Shown here: in pieces, positions 42,904 through 52,082 of the stretch
Layout: the number at the start of each line of letters is the position of its first letter
Position numbering within the stretch: position 1 is the stretch's first letter
DNA from: Modestobacter roseus
GTDB taxonomy: Bacteria; Actinomycetota; Actinomycetes; Mycobacteriales; Geodermatophilaceae
Length of the DNA: 64,000 bases
Direction: 5' to 3'
NCBI RefSeq assembly: GCF_007994135.1
Contig: NZ_VLKF01000001.1
Location: 186,001-250,000 of the forward strand
Notes under the pieces: generated by a model
What the model was told of the DNA's origin: nothing
What the model saw: the letters and a program-made list of their open reading frames with translations, nothing else
Databases searched by the model: none
Position numbers and translations under genes: made by a program

Positions 42904-44448
42904 TCAGCGGTAGACGACGTCGACGTTCTGGAAGGCGCCCAGCTCGTGGTCGGCGACGAAGTACTCGTGGTCCTGGCGCACCCGGTCGGCGGCCTCCTCG
43001 GCGAAGCGGAGGATGTCGTCGATGAACAGCTCGCGCCCACCGATCGCGTCCAGGATCGCCGGCTCGACGTCGTAGTCGATGTTGCCGCTCTCGTCGGACA
43101 TCGCGTGCGTGTGCGCGAGCACCTTCCCGCAGATCTCCGCGTAGTCCTTCCAGTCGCCCGTCGACAGCGAGCCCAGGCTGATGTCGTCGCGGAAGGGTGC
43201 CCGCTCGCGGACCATGAAGCTCAGCCCGTCGATGTCGACGCTGCCGTAGAAGACGTCGCCGTCGACCAGGTGCACCCGCTGGGCGTGCCGGATCCGGTCG
43301 CCCTGCTTGTCGACCTCGTACCCCGAGGGCGGCACGAGCCCGGCCAGCGCGGACCGGCGGGCGCGCTTGAACTCCAGCAGCAGGTCGTCGGTGCCGTCGT
43401 CCTGCACCCCGGCGATGAGGACGTAGTACCGGGTCAGGCCCAGCGACGCGGTGCCCGCACCGCGCCGTTCGGCGACGTCCTTGACCTGCATCCGCCCCGC
43501 CCGCTCGGGCACCCGCACCTCGTTCTCGGCGATGAACCGGTCGACGATGCCCTGGAACTCCTCCCGGCGGCTGCGCACCGGCACGAGCTCCTCGTCGGTG
43601 CGGAAACCACGGCGGGTCTCGTCCAGCAGGCCGGCCAGCCACTCCGTGCGGCTGGTCTCCAGCGTGCTGGAGATCAGGTCGGCGATCAGCGGCGGGGCGT
43701 TGTCCAGCCGCAGCTGCTCGGTCTGCTCCCGGCCGTCCGCGGCGTAGGAGGCGATGCCGTCGACGTAGCCCTGCACGAACCGGCGGGCGACGGCGCGCTG
43801 CTTCTTCCGGCTCAGGTCGCCCTTCTCCTCCGCTCCCAGCATGAAGCCCACGGCACCGCGCTTGAGGTCCCAGGTGAACGGCGCGTAGTAGGCGTCGTCG
43901 AAGTCGTTGACGCTGAAGATCGGCACGTTGTCCGAGCTGGGCATCACCCCGAAGTTGCCCGGGTGCACGTCGCCCAGGGCCAGCACGGTGGGCAGCCGGG
44001 AGTCCTCGCCGACGAGGTCGCGGTAGAAGAGCAGGTTGGTGCCGCGGAAGAACTGGAAGACCGACCCGGCGAGCTTGTCGAACTTCGCGCGGGCCTCCAG
44101 GTCACCGGTGGCGATGCGGGTCTCGTGGTCCTCGCGCACGGTCTCCCGGACGTGCACGCGGCGGTCGTTGCCGGTGAGCATCCGGGGGATGAGCACCATC
44201 TCGCCGCGGGCCCGCGCTTCGGCGAGCAGGTGGAAGGCGTCGACCCGGGAGTGCACCGGGCGCCGGCCGTCACCACGCACGGTGGCGTCCTCGCCGGGTG
44301 CGCCGTCGCCGTCGGCCCCCGCGCCGTCGGATGACCCGAGGTGCTCGAGCAGCTGCTCCTTGGTCATCGACGAGCGTCCGGGGACGTCCTGCTCGCGCGC
44401 GCGGCGCAGCAGCTCGGTACGGGTGGCGGACTCCAGGTCAGTGGCCAT
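42904..44448 (-). CDS. DUF2252 protein with Rho_N/SAP-like N-terminal motif
   Basis: 514 residues. The DUF2252 domain (about residues 65-510) has kinase-like motifs: GDVHPGNFG near residue 161, then VNDFDDAYYAPFTWDLKR. FQFFRGTNLLFYRDL and the later MVRERAPFRDD are family-typical. A separate N-terminal module, TELLRRAREQDVPGRSSMTKEQLLEHLG, looks like a Rho-termination-factor N or SAP helix pair (residues 10-38), followed by a Gly/Asp linker. Such modules bind nucleic acid or proteins. Activity of DUF2252 is unknown. Confidence 0.9.
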   Translation of the reverse strand: MATDLESATRTELLRRAREQDVPGRSSMTKEQLLEHLGSSDGAGADGDGAPGEDATVRGDGRRPVHSRVDAFHLLAEARARGEMVLIPRMLTGNDRRVHVRETVREDHETRIATGDLEARAKFDKLAGSVFQFFRGTNLLFYRDLVGEDSRLPTVLALGDVHPGNFGVMPSSDNVPIFSVNDFDDAYYAPFTWDLKRGAVGFMLGAEEKGDLSRKKQRAVARRFVQGYVDGIASYAADGREQTEQLRLDNAPPLIADLISSTLETSRTEWLAGLLDETRRGFRTDEELVPVRSRREEFQGIVDRFIAENEVRVPERAGRMQVKDVAERRGAGTASLGLTRYYVLIAGVQDDGTDDLLLEFKRARRSALAGLVPPSGYEVDKQGDRIRHAQRVHLVDGDVFYGSVDIDGLSFMVRERAPFRDDISLGSLSTGDWKDYAEICGKVLAHTHAMSDESGNIDYDVEPAILDAIGGRELFIDDILRFAEEAADRVRQDHEYFVADHELGAFQNVDVVYR

Positions 44449-44521
44449 GACCAGCGCGTACCCGATGACCTCCCCGGTCCCAAACGCATGTCATCAGGTC
44501 GTCAGGAAAGACGACCCGCGC

Positions 44522-45571
44522 TCAGGGCACGTCCCGCCGGCTGAACAGCACGACGCCGACGCCGACGACGACCGCGGTGACGACGGTCAGGACGATCCCG
44601 CTCTGCAGGTGCGTGATCAGGTACTCGGTGGTCTCCCAGAAGACGTTCCCCTGCGCGTCGACCCGCTCGCCCTGCTCGACGACGACCGTGAGCCCGTCGG
44701 GGAGGGCCAGCGCCGTCACGTTGTTGGTGAGCAGCCACGGTTGCCACTCCGGCCGGAGCGCGCGGACGGCGGTCTCCACCACCAGCACGTAGATGAACGC
44801 CGTGCCCAGCGCCGCCCCGGTGTTGCGCACCAGGTTGGTGAGCCCGAAGCCGATCAGCCCGGCGAACACCGTCAGCAGCACCCCGCGGCCCTCGGCGCCG
44901 ACGAACTCGGACCAGAAGCCGTCGGGCAGGGCACGGCCGTCGCCGACGACGCCCTGCCAGATGCCGGCCATCGCCAGCCAGGCCACCTGCGCGACCACGC
45001 CGAGCACCACCGAGGCGGCGGCGACGACGGCGGCCTTGGCGCCCAGCACCCGCGACCGGCGCGGCTCCCAGAACAGCAGGTTGGTCATCGACCGGCTCGA
45101 CCACTCCGCGCCGACGAAGGTGGCGCCGACCAGGAAGGCCAGCGCCCCGGCGAGCAGGCCGAGGACGGCCGCTCCCGTCGGACCCTGCTCCGCGAAGGAG
45201 AACGGCGGCGGGCTGATGAACATGTCGATCGGGAAGTCGGAGTCCTGGATCGGTGGGCCGCACCACTCGTCGGGGGTCATCCCCGCGTCCGCGGGCACCT
45301 GCTCGAGGCACTCCGCGCGCCCCTGGGCCGACAGCTCGACCTGTTCCTGCCGCTGCTGCTCGGCCGCGGCGAGCCGCTCGGGGGTGGGCGAGGACCAGTT
45401 GAGCAGGCCGATCACGAGCGCGCCGACCCAGACGAGCGCGGCGGTGAGCAGCAGCAGCCGGATGAACCGGCGGGCGGTGAACCGGTGGAGCTCCGCGCGC
45501 AGCAGCCCGCTGAACCGCCCCGCGGGGACGGTCGGCCGGTCGGCCTGCGGCGGGGTCTGGACGGCGCTCAT
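44522..45571 (-). CDS. ABC-2 type transporter permease
   Basis: 349 residues, ATG 45571 overlapping the ATPase stop. First membrane helix about residues 37-60, then a large outer loop (about 60-135) with two cysteines, then five more helices (for example LLAGALAFLVGATFVG). GAEWSSRSMTNLLFWEP is the ABC-2 membrane motif. Partner of the following-listed ATPase. Confidence 0.9.
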   Translation of the reverse strand: MSAVQTPPQADRPTVPAGRFSGLLRAELHRFTARRFIRLLLLTAALVWVGALVIGLLNWSSPTPERLAAAEQQRQEQVELSAQGRAECLEQVPADAGMTPDEWCGPPIQDSDFPIDMFISPPPFSFAEQGPTGAAVLGLLAGALAFLVGATFVGAEWSSRSMTNLLFWEPRRSRVLGAKAAVVAAASVVLGVVAQVAWLAMAGIWQGVVGDGRALPDGFWSEFVGAEGRGVLLTVFAGLIGFGLTNLVRNTGAALGTAFIYVLVVETAVRALRPEWQPWLLTNNVTALALPDGLTVVVEQGERVDAQGNVFWETTEYLITHLQSGIVLTVVTAVVVGVGVVLFSRRDVP

Positions 45572-46482
45572 GCCCGCTCCGCCGTCAGCGCGAGGAAGGC
45601 GCTCTCCAGGTCTGCGGTCATCGGGGTCAGCTCCTCCAGCCAGTGTCCGGACCCGGCCAGCAACCGGGTCACCTCCGCCGGGGCGGCGACCGCGTGGACC
45701 AGCAGGCCGCCCTCGGGTGCGGGTGCCACCTGGTAGCCGGCGGCGGTGAGCACCGCGGCGGCGGCCGCGGGGTCGGGCACGCGCACCCGGACGTCGGGGG
45801 CTCCGCCGCCGGCCAGCACCTCGTGCACGGGGCCGGAGGCGATGCACCGGCCGCGGGCCATGATCGACACCGAGTCGGCGACCTGCTGGATCTCGGCGAG
45901 CAGGTGCGAGCTGATCAGCACCGTCGTCCCCTCCTGGCCCAGCCGCCGGACGAGCTCGCGGACGTCGCGCATGCCGCCGGGGTCCAGCCCGTTGCCCGGC
46001 TCGTCCAGCACGAGCAGCTGCGGCGCCTTGAGCAGCGCCGCGGCGATGGCCAGGCGCTGCTTCATGCCGAGGGAGTAGCCGGCGAACCGGTCCTCGGCCC
46101 GGTCGCGCAGCTCGACGACCTCGAGCACCTCCTCGACCCGGGTGCGGGGGAGGCCGGCGGTCTCGGCCAGCAGCCGCAGGTTCCGGCGGCCGGTGAACCC
46201 GGGGAAGAACAGCGGCGTCTCGACGAGGGCGCCGACGCTGCCGATCACCTCGGGCAGGCCGCTGGGCACGGGCCGGCCGAGCAGCCGCACCTCACCGCTG
46301 TCGGGCCGCACCAGCCCCAGCGCGACCCGGATCATCGTGGTCTTGCCCGAGCCGTTGGGCCCCAGCAGGCCGTGCACCCCGCCGTCGCCGACGACCAGCT
46401 CCAGCCCGTCCAGTGCCCGCTGCGGTGGGCGCCCGCGCCGGGCGTAGGTCTTGGCGACCGCGTGCATCTCGAGGGCGGGCAC
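45568..46482 (-). CDS. ABC transporter ATP-binding protein (ABC-2 exporter)
   Basis: 304 residues from GTG 46482, which has AGGAG 6 nt upstream on the minus strand; the frame runs up to 46518 without a better start. Walker A GPNGSGKTT, signature YSLGMKQR, Walker B LLVLDEPGNGLDP and H-loop ISSHL are intact, with the C-terminal domain of drug/bacteriocin-type exporters. ATGA coupling to the permease gene. Substrate unknown. Confidence 0.92.
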   Translation of the reverse strand: MPALEMHAVAKTYARRGRPPQRALDGLELVVGDGGVHGLLGPNGSGKTTMIRVALGLVRPDSGEVRLLGRPVPSGLPEVIGSVGALVETPLFFPGFTGRRNLRLLAETAGLPRTRVEEVLEVVELRDRAEDRFAGYSLGMKQRLAIAAALLKAPQLLVLDEPGNGLDPGGMRDVRELVRRLGQEGTTVLISSHLLAEIQQVADSVSIMARGRCIASGPVHEVLAGGGAPDVRVRVPDPAAAAAVLTAAGYQVAPAPEGGLLVHAVAAPAEVTRLLAGSGHWLEELTPMTADLESAFLALTAERA

Positions 46483-46597
46483 TGGCGGCTCCTGACCTGG
46501 GGGAACGGGCGGGAGCACCGTGGCACAGCCGACGGCTGGATGGTGGGTTCCGCGCCGCGACGGTCCGCATCGTGCCGACGACTGGCAGGCTGCCCGG

Positions 46598-47566
46598 ATG
46601 GTCTCCCTGCCTGCGCTGGCCCACCGCGCCGACGTCGCCGTCCACGACCTGCTCTCCGGGGTGGCGCGCCGGGTCGGCTGGACGCCGGTCGTGCTGGCGC
46701 ACCCCGGCTACGGCAGCGACGGGCGGGCGCGGGTGCTGGGGCGGGTGCTGCTGGCCCCGGCCGGTGCCCACCCGGAGGCGCGCCGCGCGGTGCCCGGATG
46801 GCAGCGGTTCCTCACCCTGGAGAGCCCGCGCACCGAGGTCACCGTGGAGCTCGCCGGGCAGCGCCGCACGGTGGTCAGCGACGACGACGGGCTGATCGAC
46901 GTCACCCTCGACCTGTCACTGCCCGACGCCGGCGCCGTCCCGGTGGTGCTGCGGGCCGGGGACCGGGAGTCGCGCACGGTGGTGCACCTGGCCTCGCCCG
47001 AGGCGGCCCGCGGGGTGGTCTGCGACATCGACGACACGGTGCTGGTCACCGGGCTGGCCACCCCGCTGCGCGCCGCGTGGCGGACCTTCGTGAAGCCGAT
47101 GAGCCGGCGGCGGGCGGTCCCGGGGATGGCCGCCCTGCTGCACGAGCTGACCGCCGGCTCCCCGTCGGTGCCGGTCGTCTACCTGAGCAACGGGCCGTGG
47201 AACCTGGCCGGCCCGCTGGCCCGCTTCCTCGAGCGGGCCGGCTTCCCGCGCGGCGCGCTGCTGCTCACCGACTGGGGACCGACGCCGGACCGCTGGTTCC
47301 GCGACGGTCAGGCGCACAAGCGGACGTCGCTGCGTCGGCTGGCCACCGACCTGCCCGGCGTGCGCTGGACCCTGGTCGGGGACACCGGTGAGCACGACCC
47401 GGCGCTGTACGAGGAGTTCGCCCGGGCCGAGCCGGCGCGGGTGGCCGCCGTGCTGCTGCGCGACGTGCGCGACACCTCGACCCGGACGGCGCGGTTCGGC
47501 GGGGTGCCGGTGGTCTACGCCCCCGACGGGACGGCGCTGGCCGGTGCCCTGCCGGCGGCCGGCTGA
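46598..47566 (+). CDS. DUF2183 (APP1-type phosphatidate phosphatase) protein
   Basis: 322 residues. CDIDDTVLVTG near residue 141 is the HAD-type DxDxT motif of APP1 domains; YLSNGPWNL and DWGPTPDRWFR, then LVGDTGEHDPALYEEF, complete the family pattern. Likely dephosphorylates a phospholipid or sugar phosphate in the cytoplasm. ATG 46598 has CAGGCT 6 nt upstream. Its last 52 bp overlap the end of the opposing LLM gene. Confidence 0.88.
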   Translation: MVSLPALAHRADVAVHDLLSGVARRVGWTPVVLAHPGYGSDGRARVLGRVLLAPAGAHPEARRAVPGWQRFLTLESPRTEVTVELAGQRRTVVSDDDGLIDVTLDLSLPDAGAVPVVLRAGDRESRTVVHLASPEAARGVVCDIDDTVLVTGLATPLRAAWRTFVKPMSRRRAVPGMAALLHELTAGSPSVPVVYLSNGPWNLAGPLARFLERAGFPRGALLLTDWGPTPDRWFRDGQAHKRTSLRRLATDLPGVRWTLVGDTGEHDPALYEEFARAEPARVAAVLLRDVRDTSTRTARFGGVPVVYAPDGTALAGALPAAG

Positions 47567-48555
47567 CGGCCGAACAGCTCCGCCAGCGCCGCGTCGGAGG
47601 CGGCCAGCGCCGCGCGGTCGAAGGTGCTGCTGGAGGCGATCAGCTCGGCCGCCCCGGTGCGCTCGAGCAGCGCTCCCAGCCGCTCGGTGACCTGGTCGGC
47701 GGTGCCGGCGACCGCCGCGGCGGTGCTCTGGTCGACGTACCGCCGCTGGATGGCCGTCATCGAACCGATGTCGGTGACCGGTTGCAGCGGGGGGAACGTG
47801 CCCTCGGTGCGAGCCCGGGCCATCGCCCAGGCCTCGGGCAGCAGCAGGTCGCGCGCCTCGTCGTCGGTGCCGGCGACCAGGACGTCGAGGCTGATCGACA
47901 CCCGCGGCTCCGGCGCCTGCGCGCTGGGCCGGTACCCGTCCCGGTAGCGGGCGAGCGCGTCGAGGCCCGGCGCCGGGTCGCCGGCCACCCCGAGCAGCGG
48001 TCCGCCGACGACGACCGGCAGGCCGAGCGCGGCGGCCACCTCCAGGCCCCGGCCGGTGGCCAGCACGGTCATCGGCACGGGGGCCGCCGGGCGCGGGTGC
48101 ACCGTCACCTCCGCCGTCCCGGTCAGGAAGGCGCGCAGCTCGGCCAGGTCGCCGGCGAAGTCGTCGCCGTCGGCCGAGCGCAGCGCCCGGCGCACCGGCG
48201 GGGTGAAGCCGGGGGAGCGGCCCAGCCCGAGGTCGACCCGGCCGGGGGCCAGCGCCGACAGCATGGCGAACTGCTCGGCCACGACCAGCGGCTGGTGGTG
48301 CGGGAGCATCACGCCGGCCGAGCCGATCCGCAGCGTCGTCGTCCGGCCGGCGATGGCGGCGAGCAGCACGGCCGGTGCGGCGCTCGCGACGCCGGGCACG
48401 CCGTGGTGCTCGGCGACGAAGAACCGGTCGTAGCCCAGCCGCTCGGCGGCGACGGCGCGCGCGACGGTGCCGGTCACGCCGGCGCTGTCCGGCTCGCCCG
48501 CCCGGGTGCGCGAGCGGTCCAGCAGCGAGAGCGCGACGCCGGTGGGGACGGTCAT
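47515..48555 (-). CDS. LLM-class flavin-dependent oxidoreductase
   Basis: 346 residues, luciferase-like TIM barrel: YDRFFVAEHHGVPG, RIGSAGVMLPHHQPLVVAEQFAML and GRVDLGLGRSPG are the MsnO8/LuxA-like signatures for FMN or F420 binding. ATG 48555 overlaps the stop of the radical SAM gene (TGATG), so they are co-transcribed. Substrate unknown. Confidence 0.92.
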   Translation of the reverse strand: MTVPTGVALSLLDRSRTRAGEPDSAGVTGTVARAVAAERLGYDRFFVAEHHGVPGVASAAPAVLLAAIAGRTTTLRIGSAGVMLPHHQPLVVAEQFAMLSALAPGRVDLGLGRSPGFTPPVRRALRSADGDDFAGDLAELRAFLTGTAEVTVHPRPAAPVPMTVLATGRGLEVAAALGLPVVVGGPLLGVAGDPAPGLDALARYRDGYRPSAQAPEPRVSISLDVLVAGTDDEARDLLLPEAWAMARARTEGTFPPLQPVTDIGSMTAIQRRYVDQSTAAAVAGTADQVTERLGALLERTGAAELIASSSTFDRAALAASDAALAELFGRQPAAGRAPASAVPSGA

Positions 48556-49682
48556 CAGAACGCGTACCGGACGGGCAGCCACGGGGTGTGCTGGGCGATC
48601 AGCGCCTGCAGCCGCTGCACCCCGGCCCGCTTCACGTCGTTGCGGTAGCGGACGTTGAGCTGCCCGTTCTGGCTGACCTTCGGCTGCTGCACCTCCGGGC
48701 GCCAGAGCAGCTGCTCGGCCTGGGGGTGCCAGCCCAGGTTGACCTCGTGCAGCCCCTCGTTGTGGGTCAGCATGATCACCTCGGTGGCGGCCTGGGCCTT
48801 GGCGGCGGGGGAGAGCTCGTCGTCCAGCTGCCGCAGCAGCGCCGTCCAGTCCGCCTCCCACCCTTCACGCAGCACGACGGGGGAGAAGTTGAGGTGCACC
48901 TCGTAGCCGGCGGCGACGAAGTCGTCGATCGCGGCGATCCGCTCGGCGATGCGGCTGGTGCGGACGTCGAGCAGGTGCGCGTCGGCGTCGGGCATCAGCG
49001 AGAAGCGCACCCGGGTGCGGCCCTGCGGGTCGAGGTCGAGCAGCTGCCGGTTGACGAACTTGGTGGCGAAGGAGGCCTTGGCGGTGGGGAGGTCGCGGAA
49101 GGTGGCGACCAGGTCGGCCACGTTGTCGCTGACGACCGCGTCGACCGAGCAGTCGCTGTTCTCGCCGAGGTCGTAGACCCAGCTGTCCCGGTCGCACTGG
49201 TTCGGCTCGGTCTTGGGGCCCTGGCGGGCGACGTGCCGGCGCAGGTGGGCGGTGATCTGCTCGATGTTGGTGAACACCGTGATCGGGTTGGCGTAGCCCT
49301 TGCGCCGGGGCACGTAGCAGTAGGCGCAGGCCATCGCGCAGCCGTTGGAGGTGGACGGGGCGATGAAGTCCGCCGAGCGGCCGTTGGGGCGGGTGCTCAG
49401 CGACTTCTTGACGCCGAGCACCAGCGTCTCGCTCTTGACCCGCACCCAGCGGTCAACGTTGCCGGCGTTGCCGTGCAGCTCGGGCAGTTGCCAGTGCGAG
49501 GCCACCTCGACCACCTCGGCGGCGGGGAACCGGGCGAGCACCTGGCGGCCCCGCGGGGAGGCGGCGGCCGCGGGCTCGGCGTAGACCGTGCGCACCTGCA
49601 GCAGGCGGTTCTCGACGGGCGTCTCCGCCGGGACCACGTCGTCGTCCGGGCCCACGTCGAACAGCGTCAGCGCGTCGGTCAC
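48555..49682 (-). CDS. Spore photoproduct lyase-like radical SAM protein
   Basis: 375 residues from GTG 49682 (GTG 49736 is an upstream alternative). SNGCAMACAYCYV supplies the CX3CX2C cluster motif of spore photoproduct lyase relatives; YANPITVFTN, SVDAVVSDN and FSLMPDADAH follow. True lyases repair spore DNA thymine dimers, but this branch is widespread in actinobacteria that form no endospores, so the lesion or substrate is open. Co-translated with the LLM oxidoreductase. Confidence 0.9.
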   Translation of the reverse strand: MTDALTLFDVGPDDDVVPAETPVENRLLQVRTVYAEPAAAASPRGRQVLARFPAAEVVEVASHWQLPELHGNAGNVDRWVRVKSETLVLGVKKSLSTRPNGRSADFIAPSTSNGCAMACAYCYVPRRKGYANPITVFTNIEQITAHLRRHVARQGPKTEPNQCDRDSWVYDLGENSDCSVDAVVSDNVADLVATFRDLPTAKASFATKFVNRQLLDLDPQGRTRVRFSLMPDADAHLLDVRTSRIAERIAAIDDFVAAGYEVHLNFSPVVLREGWEADWTALLRQLDDELSPAAKAQAATEVIMLTHNEGLHEVNLGWHPQAEQLLWRPEVQQPKVSQNGQLNVRYRNDVKRAGVQRLQALIAQHTPWLPVRYAF

Positions 49683-49780
49683 GACGGGTGCAGCGCGCAG
49701 CTCCCGGGTGCCATTCCGGACCCCGGTGCGGCCCACCCCCTAGGCTCCCTCCCGCCCCGCCCCCGACCTGGAGGTCCCCC

Positions 49781-50200
49781 GTGCTGGCCAGCATCGGTTA
49801 CGCCGTCGCCTACACCGCCGTCGGCATCGCGCTGCTGTTCGTCGGCGCGCTCGCCCTCGACCTGCTCACCCCGGGCCGGCTCGCCAAGCACATCTACGAG
49901 GAGCGCTCGATGAACGCCGGGATCGCGCTCGCGGCCGGCTTCCTCGGGCAGGGCGCGATCGCCTTCACCACCATCTGGACCAACGCCACCAGCGGGTTCG
50001 GCCGGGCGCTGGCCTACACCGTGGTGTTCGGCCTGCTCGGCGTGCTGCTGCAGGTGCTGGCGTTCCTGCTGCTCGACGTGGTCACCCCCGGGCGGCTCGG
50101 CCACCACCTCACCGGCGTGGACTTCCACCCCGCCAGCCTGGTGTCGGCCGGCTCGACGCTCGCCGTCTCGGCGATCATCGTCGCTTCGATCTGGCCCTGA
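49781..50200 (+). CDS. DUF350 membrane protein
   Basis: 139 residues with four hydrophobic segments and two copies of the DUF350 unit: ALDLLTPGRLAKHI followed by EERSMNAGIALAAGFLGQG, and LDVVTPGRLGHHL followed by DFHPASLVSAGSTLAV. GTG 49781 with GGAGG upstream; a TAGGCT (49741-49746) could serve as -10 for a leadered transcript. The opposing EamA gene overlaps its 3' end by 187 bp. Function unknown. Confidence 0.88.
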   Translation: MLASIGYAVAYTAVGIALLFVGALALDLLTPGRLAKHIYEERSMNAGIALAAGFLGQGAIAFTTIWTNATSGFGRALAYTVVFGLLGVLLQVLAFLLLDVVTPGRLGHHLTGVDFHPASLVSAGSTLAVSAIIVASIWP

Positions 50201-51096
50201 GCCCCGGTCGGGCCCTGAGCCCGCACGCGGCCGGTCGTCGCGAGCAGCACTCCGGCCACGACGACGGCGCCGCAGCCGAGCTCCACGGCTGAGGTGGCGT
50301 CGCCCAGCGCCAGCCAGGACACGGCGATGCCGACCACCGGCACCAGCATGGAGAACGGTGCGACGGTGCTCGAGGGGTGCCGGGCCATCAGCGCGGTCCA
50401 GATGCCGGACCCGAGCAGGGTGGCGAGCACGACGGTGTAGAGCAGGCCGGCGAGCGCGAGCAGCCCCTGGGTCGTGCCGAGCGTGGTGAACGACCGGGCG
50501 ATCGCCGCCGGGCCCTCGGTCACGAGCGAGACGCCGAGCATCGGCAGCGGCGGCACGACGCTCATCCAGAGGGTGAGCTTCAGCGGCTCGGCCGCCCGGG
50601 CCTGCCGGGTGCACAGGTTGCCCAGCGCCCAGCCCAGCCCGCCGCAGAGGGTGAGCAGCACCGGCAGCAGGAGCGCGGCGCCGCCGACCTCGGCCCGGTA
50701 GAGCGCGATCCCGGCGAGGCCCGCCACCGCGATGCCGATGCCGGTGAGCTGGCGGGCGGTGAGCCGTTCGTGCAGCAGCAGGCCGGCCAGCAGCACGGTG
50801 AACGGCGCCGACGACTGCAGCACCAGCGAGGCCAGGCCGGTCGGCATCCCGGTGTCCATGGCCAGGTACAGGAAGAGGAACTGCAGCACGCCGAAGCCGG
50901 TGCCGTAGCCGATCAGCCAGCGCAGCGGGACGTCCGGCCGGGGCACGAACAGCAGCGTCGGCACGGCCAGGACGGCGAACCGGAGCGCGACCAGCGCGAA
51001 GGGCGGGAACTGCTCGAGCGACAGGTGGATGGCGGTGAAGTTCACGCCCCACAGCACGGCGACGAGGCAGGCGAGCAGGCGGTCGCGGAGGGGCAC
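50014..51096 (-). CDS. EamA-family (DMT) transporter
   Basis: 360 residues from GTG 51096; TTG 51126 is possible. Ten membrane segments in two EamA repeats (LACLVAVLWGVNFTAIHLS; LTLCGGLGWALGNL). Hydrophobic homology ends near residue 295 (ELGCGAVVVAGVLLATTGR). The remaining about 60 residues are antisense to the DUF350 gene, so the ancestral stop may be lost. Divergent from a LysR gene, the common regulator-exporter pairing. Confidence 0.88.
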   Translation of the reverse strand: MPLRDRLLACLVAVLWGVNFTAIHLSLEQFPPFALVALRFAVLAVPTLLFVPRPDVPLRWLIGYGTGFGVLQFLFLYLAMDTGMPTGLASLVLQSSAPFTVLLAGLLLHERLTARQLTGIGIAVAGLAGIALYRAEVGGAALLLPVLLTLCGGLGWALGNLCTRQARAAEPLKLTLWMSVVPPLPMLGVSLVTEGPAAIARSFTTLGTTQGLLALAGLLYTVVLATLLGSGIWTALMARHPSSTVAPFSMLVPVVGIAVSWLALGDATSAVELGCGAVVVAGVLLATTGRVRAQGPTGAQGQIEATMIAETASVEPADTRLAGWKSTPVRWWPSRPGVTTSSSRNASTCSSTPSRPNTTV

Positions 51097-51167
51097 GGGT
51101 CGAGCGTGCCGGGTGGCGCCGTCCAACTCCAGTGAAGAGATCTTGACGGTTCGTTCAGACTGCCTTC

Positions 51168-52067
51168 ATGGACCTGCGCTCGCTGGAGACCCTCCGTGCC
51201 GTCCGCAGCCGGGGCGGGGTCACCGCGGCCGCCGCGGTGCTGCACCTGACGCCGTCGGCGGTCTCCCAGCAGCTGGCCGCGCTCACCGCGGAGCTGGGGG
51301 TGCCGCTCACCGAGCGCGTGGGGCGCGGGCTGCGGCTCACGCCGGCCGGGGACGCGCTGGCCGACGCCGCCGTCGACGTGGCCGAGGCGGTGGAGCGGGC
51401 CCGCGCGACCTGCCAGGCGTTCGCCGAACGGCCCGTCGGCACGGTGCGCGTCTCGGCGTTCCAGAGCGCCGCGCAGCTGGTGTTCCCCCGGCTGCTGGGA
51501 GCGGCGCCGGACGGCGTCACGCTGGAGTGCGCCGACGAGGACGTGGCGCTCGCCGAGTTCCCCGACCTCACCGACCGCTTCGACGTCGTGCTCGCCCACC
51601 GGCCCGACGGCGCCGCCGACTGGCCCGCGGGCGTGCGGGTGGTGCCGCTGTTCCGCGAGCCGCTGGACGTCGCGGTCGGCCCGGGGCACCGGCTCGCCGG
51701 CCGGACGGCGGTCACCCCGGAGGAGCTGGCGGGCGAGGAGTGGATCACCGTGCGCGAGGGGTTCCCCGTCGCACCGGTGCTGGCCGCGGTGGCGACCGGG
51801 TCCGGCGCCGCCCCGCACATCGCGCACCGGATCAACGACTTCGCGGTCGCCTCGGCGATGGTCGCCGCCGGTCACGGGGTCTCGCTGCTGCCCCGGCACA
51901 CCACCGTGCCGGTGCCCGGGCTACGGCTCCTCCCGCTGGCCGGGGTGCCGGCCGGACGTCGGGTCGAGGCGCTGCTGCGCCCCGACCGGGCCGAGCGCCG
52001 GGTGGTGGCCCGGGTGGTCGAGGCGCTGGCCGGGATCGCCGCGGAGATCGACCGCGGCGAGCACTGA
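51168..52067 (+). CDS. LysR-family transcriptional regulator
   Basis: 299 residues. Winged HTH at the N-terminus (LETLRAVRSRGGVTAAAAVLHLTPSAVSQQLAAL spans about residues 6-39) and a two-lobed substrate-binding domain. ATG 51168 has CAGACT 6 nt upstream. The 71 bp shared with the divergent EamA gene is A/T-richer than average and probably holds both promoters and the LysR site. Confidence 0.92.
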   Translation: MDLRSLETLRAVRSRGGVTAAAAVLHLTPSAVSQQLAALTAELGVPLTERVGRGLRLTPAGDALADAAVDVAEAVERARATCQAFAERPVGTVRVSAFQSAAQLVFPRLLGAAPDGVTLECADEDVALAEFPDLTDRFDVVLAHRPDGAADWPAGVRVVPLFREPLDVAVGPGHRLAGRTAVTPEELAGEEWITVREGFPVAPVLAAVATGSGAAPHIAHRINDFAVASAMVAAGHGVSLLPRHTTVPVPGLRLLPLAGVPAGRRVEALLRPDRAERRVVARVVEALAGIAAEIDRGEH

Positions 52068-52082
52068 CCCGCCCGGCGCGGC

